Assembly: GCA_905235765.1 (NCBI GenBank)
Contig: CAJOMM010000089.1
Coordinates: 1-7,090, forward strand
Source: an uncultured Clostridia bacterium
GTDB lineage: Bacteria; Bacillota; Clostridia; Christensenellales; Borkfalkiaceae
Length of the DNA: 7,090 nucleotides
Direction: 5' to 3'
Within the stretch, counting starts at the first letter, position 1. Every line of letters starts with the position of its first letter. Under the pieces are notes generated by a model. That model saw nothing but the letters and a program-made list of their open reading frames with translations, had not been told where the DNA came from and made no database searches. A program made the position numbers and the translations under genes. Below, one piece after another: positions 1 through 5,385 of the stretch.

Positions 1-39
1 ATAGATGACATAATAGAAGCTAAGGCAGACTGAACTAAC

Positions 40-477
40 TTACTTCGTATAATCCGCTAAATCGAACATTTCAAATATTTCAAAGTCGGAAGGATTGGCT
101 GTCCAAAGCTCTGTTACTCCAGCTTCTGCAAAAGCTGCTGCCATGTGTGTATCCTGTATTCGTTTTCGTCCTAACTTGTACATATTAGTCCACAAAAGTG
201 CGCGCTTCAGAGAATTTTCTGTAGGGTAGATTATTTTTATGCGTTCCTGGTCCAGCCAGAACCATGTGCGTTCAATTGCCTGTTCCATTGTAAGAGGAGA
301 ATTAAATCTTTTTGAATCTGTAATTACGTGCTGAAATTCTAAGAAAGTCTGATTAAAAATTGCCAGTACAGAATGTTTTTCTGCACACCATTTTTCAAAC
401 AGTTTTACAGCACCTTCGTGCCGTGGAGAATCTGTAATTTCCAGGTCAATTAAAAAAGTTGTATCAATTCCGGTCAA
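40..477 (-). CDS. vapC: PIN-domain toxin, VapC-like ribonuclease
   Basis: This is a 145-residue PIN-domain protein, probably the toxin of a type II toxin-antitoxin pair that cleaves RNA in a metal-dependent way. The expected acidic residues are visible: D5 in GIDTTFLID, E47 in QTFLEFQHV, D109 in IQDTHMAAAF and D131 in NPSDF. The length is usual for VapC. The start is a TTG at 475-477, preceded by AGGA eight bases upstream; an ATT one codon earlier is a less likely start, and no ATG is available. The gene lies 36 bp downstream of the antitoxin gene, in the usual antitoxin-then-toxin order, and is probably translated from the same mRNA. The RNA target cannot be predicted from the sequence. The family call is firm; activity is inferred. 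Confidence 0.88.
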   Translation of the reverse strand: MTGIDTTFLIDLEITDSPRHEGAVKLFEKWCAEKHSVLAIFNQTFLEFQHVITDSKRFNSPLTMEQAIERTWFWLDQERIKIIYPTENSLKRALLWTNMYKLGRKRIQDTHMAAAFAEAGVTELWTANPSDFEIFEMFDLADYTK

Positions 478-513
478 AATGGGATTCCTGCTGATTGCGT
501 AGGCTGTGCTAAA

Positions 514-759
514 CTAAAATGCACTTGCGAGCATTTCGTCATAATAGTCTTTGGAAATCCAATCTTTAGCGTCTTGTTTCAATCCGCCGAGAGATACAGG
601 CTGCCATGAATCCAATGTCTTTTTTGTTCTTCCGTGGTTTTGCAGATATTCATCCATTGCATCACGAACCAGCTCTGCGGCCTTGCGGTTTTGAGCCTTT
701 GCCATCTGCTGAAACATGAGATACTTTAATTCCTGAAAATAAACCGTTACCGGTTTCAT
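514..759 (-). CDS. vapB: Ribbon-helix-helix antitoxin, VapB-like
   Basis: This encodes a small protein that should neutralise the neighbouring PIN toxin and repress its own promoter. Counting from the ATG at 757-759 (81 residues), the N-terminus MKPVTVYFQE forms the DNA-contacting beta strand. Two helices follow up to about residue 41 (KYLMFQQMAKAQNRKAAEL, then VRDAMDEYLQ), a typical ribbon-helix-helix layout. Residues 46-81, with a SWQPVSLGG motif and an acidic/aromatic end (DYYDEML), are the likely toxin-binding tail. In-frame ATGs also exist at 777 and 855. I prefer 759 because the predicted -10 box at 784-789 puts the transcript start near 777, which would leave the 777 start leaderless and the 855 start outside the transcript. 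No clear Shine-Dalgarno is seen before any of them. Family confident, start uncertain. Confidence 0.82.
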   Translation of the reverse strand: MKPVTVYFQELKYLMFQQMAKAQNRKAAELVRDAMDEYLQNHGRTKKTLDSWQPVSLGGLKQDAKDWISKDYYDEMLASAF

Positions 760-783
760 TTTTAATGCAGCTGTCATACATAT

Positions 784-812
784 AACATACATATACTGTA
801 TATGTATGTCAA
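784..812 (-). promoter_or_regulatory. Promoter of the antitoxin-toxin operon
   Basis: Reading leftwards, a perfect -35 box TTGACA (807-812) is followed after 17 bp by TATGTT (784-789), a 4/6 match to the -10 consensus. Transcription would start near 777, giving a leader of about 18 bases before the preferred antitoxin start. A perfect palindrome covers the whole spacer, as expected for an autoregulated toxin-antitoxin promoter. No experimental support; inferred from sequence. Confidence 0.6.
785..809. promoter_or_regulatory. 25-bp perfect palindrome, likely antitoxin operator
   Basis: The arm ACATACATATAC (785-796) is mirrored exactly by 798-809 around a single central base at 797. It sits between and partly over the -35 and -10 boxes, so a bound protein would block RNA polymerase. 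Each arm also contains the short repeat ACATA twice, suggesting several adjoining half-sites for ribbon-helix-helix dimers. Upstream-of-antitoxin location and family knowledge make the VapB-like protein or the VapBC complex the likely ligand; binding itself is inferred. Confidence 0.7.
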
Positions 813-883
813 GTTTTTTCTTTTCGTTTTCCCTGTTCCGTGTCTTACTTTCCACGCATTATTTTTTGGTATAAAATAAAATT

Positions 884-1069
884 ATGAAGCTATTTTTGGT
901 AATAACATTTTTGTTTTTTGCAGGCAGCATTATAGGCTGGGGAATAGAACTTGTATTCCGACGTTTTTTTTCAAAAAATAATCCTTTTAATAAGAGCGAG
1001 TTCGTTTATATCTCTGGATATCGTCGCTTGAGAAACGTCAAAACCAAGTTCGTTAAGTTTATGCGTTAA
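884..1069 (+). pseudogene. Truncated membrane protein, CmpB-like 'ABC-transporter type IV' N-terminus
   Basis: The first 35 or so codons encode a hydrophobic start (MKLFLVITFLFFAGSIIGW, one membrane helix) followed by GIELVFRRFFSKNNP. The pattern FxxxSxxGWxxE...RRFF...NP resembles the opening of the integral membrane family annotated as putative ABC-transporter type IV (CmpB-like). In that family a conserved stretch like NxGFLxGPxxPxYG should follow. Here it is missing: from about codon 36 the frame reads the antisense of the argR remnant (SEFVYISGY onwards) and stops at 1067-1069. Full family members are much longer and have several membrane segments, so this is a fragment. An extended -10-like TGGTATAAA lies at 867-875, but no Shine-Dalgarno is visible. 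The family call rests on a short region and is moderate. Confidence 0.5.
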
Positions 1070-1122
1070 TTCTTCTTGAGTGGTATGTTTTCGATAGCAA
1101 TAAGCCTGTCTTTTCTTTTCAT
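971..1122 (-). pseudogene. argR: argR remnant: arginine repressor DNA-binding domain, frameshifted and truncated
   Basis: Directly after nadK, an ATG at 1120-1122 has a strong Shine-Dalgarno AGGTGA (1128-1133) that overlaps the nadK stop. It opens MKRKDRLIAIEN, like the start of ArgR, then hits a stop at 1066-1068. In the next frame, from 1081 leftwards, the typical ArgR winged-helix sequence appears: TQEELTHKLNELGF, then DVSQATISRDINELALIK, ending near 986. Similarity stops there; the C-terminal arginine-binding and oligomerisation domain (about 80 residues in the family) is missing, and the frame ends at a TGA at 971-973. If the B. subtilis AhrC spacing is used as a guide, roughly ten bases are missing between the two frames. 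argR next to nadK matches the conserved Firmicutes order, so the gene identity is firm. Whether the damage is biological or an assembly artefact cannot be decided here. Confidence 0.82.
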
Positions 1123-1127
1123 AAATT

Positions 1128-1931
1128 TCACCTATCCTGAAGTTTTAAATTCAATCGTTTGAAAAAGTCAAAACTTTCCCTTCTTAAAAACACAGTCGGT
1201 TTTTCTGCTTTTAAAATCTTAATTTCGTCGTTTATTGTTAAATTTGACACCAGTTTGCCGTCGATAAATAAGCCGGCTTTGGCGCCGCCCGTATAATATA
1301 AAGAGCAATTGCTGTCCGCCGAATAAATTATCGGTCTGTCTCTCAGAGAGTGTGGCGCTATCGCCGTAACGCAAAACGCATTTATCCCGGGAGCAAGCAC
1401 AGAACCGCCGGCAGAAAGCGAATACCCTGTCGAGCCTGTAGGGGTTGCGAGAATAACGCCGTCGCCTATAATATTTTCCGTTCTGCTGGAATCTATGTCT
1501 ACAGATACGTTGATTACCATCCCTCGGTTATCCTCGTATCTTCTGGAAACGATTGCATCGTTTAAAGCATAATAAACTTTACCGCCGTATTCCACTTTCA
1601 TTGTCGCTCTTTTATCTTCAAGCAGCTCGCCTTTTACAAACATAGAAACAGCATCTTCCATTTCGGAAATTTCAAACTCAGACAAAAAACCGAGTTTTCC
1701 AGCGTTTATTCCAACGATAGGAATACCTAATTTATTTGCGACCTCGGTTCTTCTCAAAATTGTACCGTCGCCACCAAGAACGAATAAACCGCTTATTTCC
1801 TTATTATCCGGAAATTCGCCGTCGTTAAATTCAACGTATTCAACGTTGTTTTTTGATAAAAGATCTTTCAACTTGGCGGCATTAACGCCGCTTACGTCTT
1901 TATCTTGATTTATATACAATAAAACTTTCAT
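1128..1931 (-). CDS. nadK: NAD kinase
   Basis: This 267-residue enzyme phosphorylates NAD to NADP in the cytoplasm, supplying NADPH for biosynthesis. The family signatures are all present: GGDG at residues 53-56 (phosphate binding), GINAGKLGFL at 74-83, ALND at 122-125 (the NE/D motif), and the glycine-rich TPTGSTGYSLSAGG at 162-175. APHSL follows at 192-196, DG at 224-225 and RRESF near the C-terminus (250-254). Length is normal and the gene looks intact. It follows tlyA after a 64-bp gap that holds an inverted repeat and a possible promoter, and its stop overlaps the Shine-Dalgarno of argR, so the two were co-transcribed. No Shine-Dalgarno is visible before its own ATG, which is unlike most neighbours and hints at weak or leader-dependent initiation. 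Confidence 0.96.
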   Translation of the reverse strand: MKVLLYINQDKDVSGVNAAKLKDLLSKNNVEYVEFNDGEFPDNKEISGLFVLGGDGTILRRTEVANKLGIPIVGINAGKLGFLSEFEISEMEDAVSMFVKGELLEDKRATMKVEYGGKVYYALNDAIVSRRYEDNRGMVINVSVDIDSSRTENIIGDGVILATPTGSTGYSLSAGGSVLAPGINAFCVTAIAPHSLRDRPIIYSADSNCSLYYTGGAKAGLFIDGKLVSNLTINDEIKILKAEKPTVFLRRESFDFFKRLNLKLQDR

Positions 1932-1952
1932 ATCAGAATAAGAATAACATAA

Positions 1953-1983
1953 TTTACGAATAAAATCAATATTTATTCGTAAA
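1953..1983. repeat. Perfect 12-bp inverted repeat upstream of nadK-argR, ARG-box-like
   Basis: TTTACGAATAAA (1953-1964) is mirrored exactly by 1972-1983 across a 7-base loop. On the coding strand it includes TACGAATAAATATTGA, which differs at only two positions from the ArgR operator consensus TNTGAATWWWWATTCA. It overlaps a possible nadK promoter: TTGATT at 1964-1969, 17 bp, then TATTCT at 1941-1946 preceded by TG one base away. That promoter would give a very short leader, so it is uncertain. It does not look like an intrinsic terminator for leftward transcription, because the run of T comes before the stem. In RNA it could also form a hairpin just upstream of nadK. Confidence 0.5.
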
Positions 1984-1995
1984 AAAATGAATATT

Positions 1996-2766
1996 TTAAA
2001 ATAAAGAATCAGAAAATACCTTGTCGAACGACTTAAATCCCGAGCCGTCTTTTTTTAACAACAATAGGTATTCTACGTTCTTATCTTGGCAAATAGGCGC
2101 AACGGTTGCCGCAATCGGACGAAGGTTGGTGTTTACGGCGCAGTCATAAACCGATTTACAAGTTTTTTTGCGTATCTCTGCGCTTTTTATTATACCGTTC
2201 TTAAATTTCCTCTTTTCCCCTATCTCAAATTGCGGTTTGATCAACAAAATAACCGTTTTATTAAAATCCAACAATTCATCGAGTACGTTTAATACGCTTT
2301 TAGCGGATATGAAACTCAGATCGGCAACTATAAGATCTAATTTATCGTTGAAATCGTTAGCGGTAAGCGACTTTACGTTTTTCTCCAAAGGTATCACTTT
2401 TTCGTTACTTTTTAAGCTGTCGTGCAACTGTTTACAATTAACGTCTACGGCATATACTTTATTTGCACCGTTTTTAATCAGACAATCGGTAAATCCGCCT
2501 GTACTCGCCCCTATATCCGCACAAATCAATCCTTCCGGACGAATCTCAAAATCGGTTAACGCCTTTGATAGTTTATATCCTCCAAGCGAAACGAAAAATT
2601 CTACACTATCAACTTCAATTTTATGAGAAGAATTTTCTTCAATAAATAAAGACGGCTTTTCAACTTTATTGCCGTCTAAACGTATCATCCCTTTATTTAT
2701 TGCTGTTTTGGCCTTATTCCTTGAATCGAAATAACCTTTTACGAATAAAAACTCGTCAATTCTCAT
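1996..2766 (-). CDS. tlyA: TlyA-family rRNA 2'-O-methyltransferase
   Basis: This 256-residue protein belongs to the TlyA (often misnamed hemolysin A) family, which methylates ribose 2'-OH groups in rRNA. An S4 RNA-binding domain occupies about residues 1-60 (MRIDEFLFVKGYFDSRNKA). An FtsJ/RrmJ-type SAM-dependent domain follows, with the SAM site DIGASTGGFTDCL at 84-96, AVDVN at 106-110, DLSFIS at 149-154 and LIKPQFE at 175-181. The expected K-D-K-E catalytic set is visible as K65, D149, K177 and E232. The usual glycine-rich GPKGNxE segment before the last glutamate reads CQDKNVE here, a mild divergence. The start follows the ispA stop by one base; no good Shine-Dalgarno is seen, so translational coupling is likely. 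In the standard neighbourhood dxs precedes tlyA; it is absent here. Confidence 0.94.
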   Translation of the reverse strand: MRIDEFLFVKGYFDSRNKAKTAINKGMIRLDGNKVEKPSLFIEENSSHKIEVDSVEFFVSLGGYKLSKALTDFEIRPEGLICADIGASTGGFTDCLIKNGANKVYAVDVNCKQLHDSLKSNEKVIPLEKNVKSLTANDFNDKLDLIVADLSFISAKSVLNVLDELLDFNKTVILLIKPQFEIGEKRKFKNGIIKSAEIRKKTCKSVYDCAVNTNLRPIAATVAPICQDKNVEYLLLLKKDGSGFKSFDKVFSDSLF

Positions 2767-2767
2767 A

Positions 2768-3640
2768 TCATTTTTTTCTTAAAAACAAAGCGTCGGTAAA
2801 CTGCGACAAAAATCCGTTGTTGTCTATTCTATCGATAATTTTTTTAGCGTTATTATAATGATTTTCCGCTATACTCTTCGCTTTTTCAAGTCCGAAAACT
2901 GAGACAGCGGTCAATTTTTTTTCTTTTTCGTCTTTATGTGGCGTTTTCCCCAAAGATTGGAGAGTGCCTTCGGTATCCATTATGTCGTCCGTTATTTGAA
3001 AAAGAACGCCTAATTCATAGCCGAAATTTTCAAGTTCTTTAAGAAATTTTTCTCCGGACATATACGAGGCGGCAACTATGGGCGCCTGAATAAGCCTCGC
3101 CGTCTTGTTTTTTATTATTTCGTAAAGAGAATTTTCCGATATGAAATCGTCGACTGCGGCAATATCAAGAATTTGTCCCCCTATCATGCCGCTATACCCG
3201 GAGCACTTAGAAATATACCTCACGGCTTTAATATAATCTTCGGTAAAGTTGTTTTTAGAAAACAATACCTCAAACGCAAAATTAAGCAAGGCGTCTCCGG
3301 CTAGTATCCCGTTAGCTTCTCCGAATTTTTTATGAGTGGATAATTTCCCCCTTCTGAAATCGTCGTTATCCATAGCAGGAAGGTCATCATGCACCAAAGA
3401 GTAAGAATGTATGGTTTCTATAGCGACCGCTATTTCATCCAAATCGTTCGAATCTACTCCTAAAAGTTCGCCAGTCGAGTAACATAAGACGGGTCTGATT
3501 CTTTTGCCACCGCCTTCAACGGCGTATATCATAGCTTCTCTGATGACGGAAGGGGCGCTTACGTCGAGGCGAGAATAACAGTCGGCCAATTTCTTTTCAA
3601 ACTTTGCGGTATAGTATTGAAAGTTTTCGTTAAAATCCAC
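2768..3640 (-). CDS. ispA: Polyprenyl synthetase (farnesyl diphosphate synthase type)
   Basis: This 290-residue enzyme condenses isopentenyl diphosphate with allylic diphosphates to make geranyl and farnesyl diphosphate, precursors of undecaprenyl carriers and quinones. Motifs in order: GGGKRIRP at residues 43-50, the first aspartate-rich motif DDLPAMDNDD at 85-94, GGQILDI at 154-160, KT at 179-180, the second aspartate-rich motif QITDDIMD at 215-222 and GK at 231-232. The two-residue insertion in the first motif (DDxxxxD) and the HSYSLVHDD context match bacterial IspA, so farnesyl diphosphate is the likely main product, though chain length cannot be proved from sequence. Start is GTG, with AAGGAG eight bases upstream inside the end of folD; the two genes overlap by 11 bp. 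xseA and xseB, often between folD and ispA, are missing. Confidence 0.95.
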   Translation of the reverse strand: MDFNENFQYYTAKFEKKLADCYSRLDVSAPSVIREAMIYAVEGGGKRIRPVLCYSTGELLGVDSNDLDEIAVAIETIHSYSLVHDDLPAMDNDDFRRGKLSTHKKFGEANGILAGDALLNFAFEVLFSKNNFTEDYIKAVRYISKCSGYSGMIGGQILDIAAVDDFISENSLYEIIKNKTARLIQAPIVAASYMSGEKFLKELENFGYELGVLFQITDDIMDTEGTLQSLGKTPHKDEKEKKLTAVSVFGLEKAKSIAENHYNNAKKIIDRIDNNGFLSQFTDALFLRKK

Positions 3641-4481
3641 CCGTTTCTCTCCTTAAAGCACATAAATAAGCGTTATTCATAAGCATTGCAATAGTCATAG
3701 GTCCAACGCCGCCGGGAACAGGAGTTATATAAGACGTTTTCTTTTTCACCTCATCGAAATCTACGTCGCCTACAAGTCCGTTTTCTGTTCTGTTTATACC
3801 TACGTCAACAGCACCATCTTTGACCATATCCGCCTTAATAAATTTCGGTTTTCCGATCGCAGATATCAAAATATCGGCGTTTTTTGTAAACTCCTCTAAA
3901 TTTTCCGTTTTACTATGGCATACCGTAACCGTACAGTTTTCTTTTAAAAGCATTAAAGCGACGGGTTTCCCGACGATATTGCTTCTACCGCATATGACGG
4001 CATTTTTGCCGTTCAACTCTATTCCTGCGTTTTTAAGCAAATATAAAATACCGGCAGGAGTGCAAGGCGCAATTCCTTTTTCAAATAACGTGAGTTTGCC
4101 CATACTTTGCGATGAAAACCCATCTACGTCCTTTTCCGGAGGTATAAGCGACAAAATTTTCCCCTGGTCAAGATTTTCGGGAAGAGGAAGTTGGACGAGA
4201 ATCCCGTCTACAGATTGGTCTTCCGACAACGTTTTAACCAAAGATTCCGTTTCGGATTGCGAAACGGATTTAGGTAACGTAAAAGATAAAGACTTAATTC
4301 CTACGTATTCAGCCGCTTTAATTTTATTTCTGACGTAAATTTGAGACGCGGGATTCTCGCCGACAAGTACGACGGCAAGCGTAATTTCCCTGTTATATTT
4401 CTTTTTAAATGCCTCTATTTTTTCTTTTGTCTCGTCCTTTAGTGTTGCGGAAACGGCTTTTCCGTCTAAAATTTTATTCAT
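3630..4481 (-). CDS. folD: Bifunctional methylenetetrahydrofolate dehydrogenase/cyclohydrolase
   Basis: FolD (283 residues) interconverts 5,10-methylene-, methenyl- and 10-formyl-tetrahydrofolate using NADP, feeding purine and formyl-methionine synthesis. Family signatures are complete: VGENPAS at 40-46, the catalytic Y49 and K53 in QIYVRNKIKA, DGILVQLPLP at 92-101, KDVDGF at 117-122, PCTPAG at 139-144, the Rossmann signature GRSNIVGKP at 165-173, CHSKT at 188-192, GDVDF at 238-242 and TPVPGGVGPMT at 253-263. Length is typical. The ATG follows the nusB TAG with no bases between, and AAGGA lies seven to eight bases upstream. The 3' end overlaps ispA by 11 bp. Position between nusB and ispA is the standard Firmicutes order. 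Confidence 0.97.
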   Translation of the reverse strand: MNKILDGKAVSATLKDETKEKIEAFKKKYNREITLAVVLVGENPASQIYVRNKIKAAEYVGIKSLSFTLPKSVSQSETESLVKTLSEDQSVDGILVQLPLPENLDQGKILSLIPPEKDVDGFSSQSMGKLTLFEKGIAPCTPAGILYLLKNAGIELNGKNAVICGRSNIVGKPVALMLLKENCTVTVCHSKTENLEEFTKNADILISAIGKPKFIKADMVKDGAVDVGINRTENGLVGDVDFDEVKKKTSYITPVPGGVGPMTIAMLMNNAYLCALRRETGGF

Positions 4482-4868
4482 CTATTTATCCTTTGCATAT
4501 TCGGCAAGTACGCCGTTTACAAAATCCGTGCTTTTTTCGGTTGAGTATTTTGCGGCAATCTTCACATACTCGTCAATAATTACGATTTTAGGCGTTTCGG
4601 GAAAATTGTCTATTTCAGCCATCCCCATCATAATAGCGCATTTATCCGTGTTAAAAATCCTCGAAATCGAATAATTACTGACCAGATTTTCGATCGTGAA
4701 AGAGTATTCGGATATGTTGTTTTCTACGCTTTCTAAAAGCTTTGAAGCAAACACTCTGTCGTCGTCGTTTAATTTTTTTATCAAAACATCAAAAAGCCCT
4801 TCATCTTGCTGATTGAAGAGCTTTGAAAACAAATATTGGAACACAGCCTCTCTTGCCAAACTTCTCAT
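4482..4868 (-). CDS. nusB: Transcription antitermination factor NusB
   Basis: NusB (128 residues) binds boxA in rRNA leaders together with NusE/S10 and promotes antitermination of rRNA operons. The all-helical fold is recognisable at both ends: SLAREAVFQYLFSK at 3-16, and the C-terminal signature PKIVIIDEYVKIAAKYSTEK at 93-112 followed by DFVNGVLAEYAK. The middle, with SISRIFNTDKCAIMMGMAEI, replaces the more common LRLAxxEL pattern, so it is somewhat divergent. Its ATG overlaps the asp23 stop in an ATGA (4865-4868), with AAAGG seven bases upstream, and its stop abuts the folD start. Translational coupling within the operon is therefore likely. Confidence 0.93.
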   Translation of the reverse strand: MRSLAREAVFQYLFSKLFNQQDEGLFDVLIKKLNDDDRVFASKLLESVENNISEYSFTIENLVSNYSISRIFNTDKCAIMMGMAEIDNFPETPKIVIIDEYVKIAAKYSTEKSTDFVNGVLAEYAKDK

Positions 4869-5320
4869 TTGTCAACCTTTTCGTCATTTTTAGTATTATT
4901 TTGCATTTCCGAACTTTGTTCCTGATCGCTTAAATCAGAACCGTTTCCGTTCTTAAAATTATCGATATTATTTTCAGAATTTACGTCTTCGAAAATAACG
5001 CCTTTAACGAAAACGTTAACGGAATTGATGCGATAATCCGTCATATTTTCAACGTTATGTTTTATCGCTTCCTGAATTTTAAACGCCATTTCGGAAACGC
5101 TTTGCGTATAATGAATTTTTACGGTAACTTCAACGTTTACGCTTTCCTTATCTATAGTTACCTTAATATCGCTTTTAGGCGTATATCCGTTTTGTCCTAA
5201 AGAATACAGCTCGCAATAAGGAACTTCAGCCACGGCAAGAAGAACTATCTCGTCTACTATACCGTTACCGTAAATTATCTTATCTTCGCTTTCTTTCGCT
5301 TGAAATTTTTTAATGCGCAT
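4865..5320 (-). CDS. Asp23/Gls24-family envelope stress response protein (YqhY-like)
   Basis: This is a 151-residue protein of the Asp23 family. About residues 14-112 form the domain: IIYGNGIVDEIVLLAVAEVP, then DIKVTIDKESVNVEVTVKIHY, then the conserved SVSEMAFKIQEAIKHNVENM and a final VNVFVKGVIFED. Family members are linked to cell-envelope homeostasis; the B. subtilis homologue beside nusB, YqhY, is genetically tied to acetyl-CoA carboxylase. That enzyme's accB and accC genes usually sit just upstream but are missing here. Residues 113-151 are a hydrophilic tail rich in N, D, E, S and Q that looks disordered. The start is the ATG at 5318-5320, with GGAG ten bases upstream, a slightly long spacing. 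It overlaps nusB by 4 bp. Family call is confident; the exact role is not. Confidence 0.88.
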   Translation of the reverse strand: MRIKKFQAKESEDKIIYGNGIVDEIVLLAVAEVPYCELYSLGQNGYTPKSDIKVTIDKESVNVEVTVKIHYTQSVSEMAFKIQEAIKHNVENMTDYRINSVNVFVKGVIFEDVNSENNIDNFKNGNGSDLSDQEQSSEMQNNTKNDEKVDK

Positions 5321-5371
5321 AACGAATATTCTCCGGTTGGTTTTCTATTATTTTACCACAAAATATTCGTT
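5321..5371. repeat. Perfect 10-bp inverted repeat flanking the asp23 leader
   Basis: AACGAATATT (5321-5330) is repeated in inverted form at 5362-5371, with 31 bases between. The inner arm touches the asp23 ATG and the loop holds its Shine-Dalgarno GGAG (5331-5334 on the coding strand). Arm centres are 41 bp apart, close to four helical turns, which would suit two protein molecules bound on one face of the DNA. No T run follows, so it is not an intrinsic terminator of the sporulation operon. It shares the core ACGAATA/TATTCGT with the repeat before nadK. Confidence 0.45.
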
Positions 5372-5378
5372 TTGCATA
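5350..5378 (-). promoter_or_regulatory. Possible extended -10 promoter for asp23-nusB-folD
   Basis: In the 65-bp gap after spoIIIAH, TGG followed by TAAAAT (5350-5358, reading leftwards) resembles an extended -10 element; the region 16-17 bp upstream (ATGCAA or TATGCA) is a poor -35. A vegetative promoter is expected here because the genes upstream are sporulation-specific while those downstream are needed in growth. It would start a transcript near 5343-5344, a leader of about 23 bases. Weak sequence match; the biological argument is the stronger part. Confidence 0.38.
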
Positions 5379-5385
5379 GTATTTT

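Noticed and set aside
785..809. Palindrome as a CRISPR repeat or a transposon end
   Set aside because: It occurs once, is centred in a promoter, and no spacer-repeat pattern or transposase is nearby.
778..855. N-terminal extension of the antitoxin to the ATG at 855
   Set aside because: The extension would be translated from the operator palindrome and -35 box, lies upstream of the predicted transcript start, and adds a low-complexity basic stretch not expected in the family.
1953..1983. Inverted repeat as an intrinsic terminator after tlyA
   Set aside because: For leftward transcription the T run comes before the stem and the bases after it are mixed; the stem is also AT-rich. Rightward it is followed by an A run.
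2168..2626. Rightward open frame of 152 codons
   Set aside because: It lies wholly antisense to tlyA, which has full family motifs; the predicted protein resembles nothing I recognise.
3820..4338. Rightward open frame of 172 codons
   Set aside because: Antisense to folD, whose catalytic and Rossmann motifs are all intact; a shadow of folD codon use.
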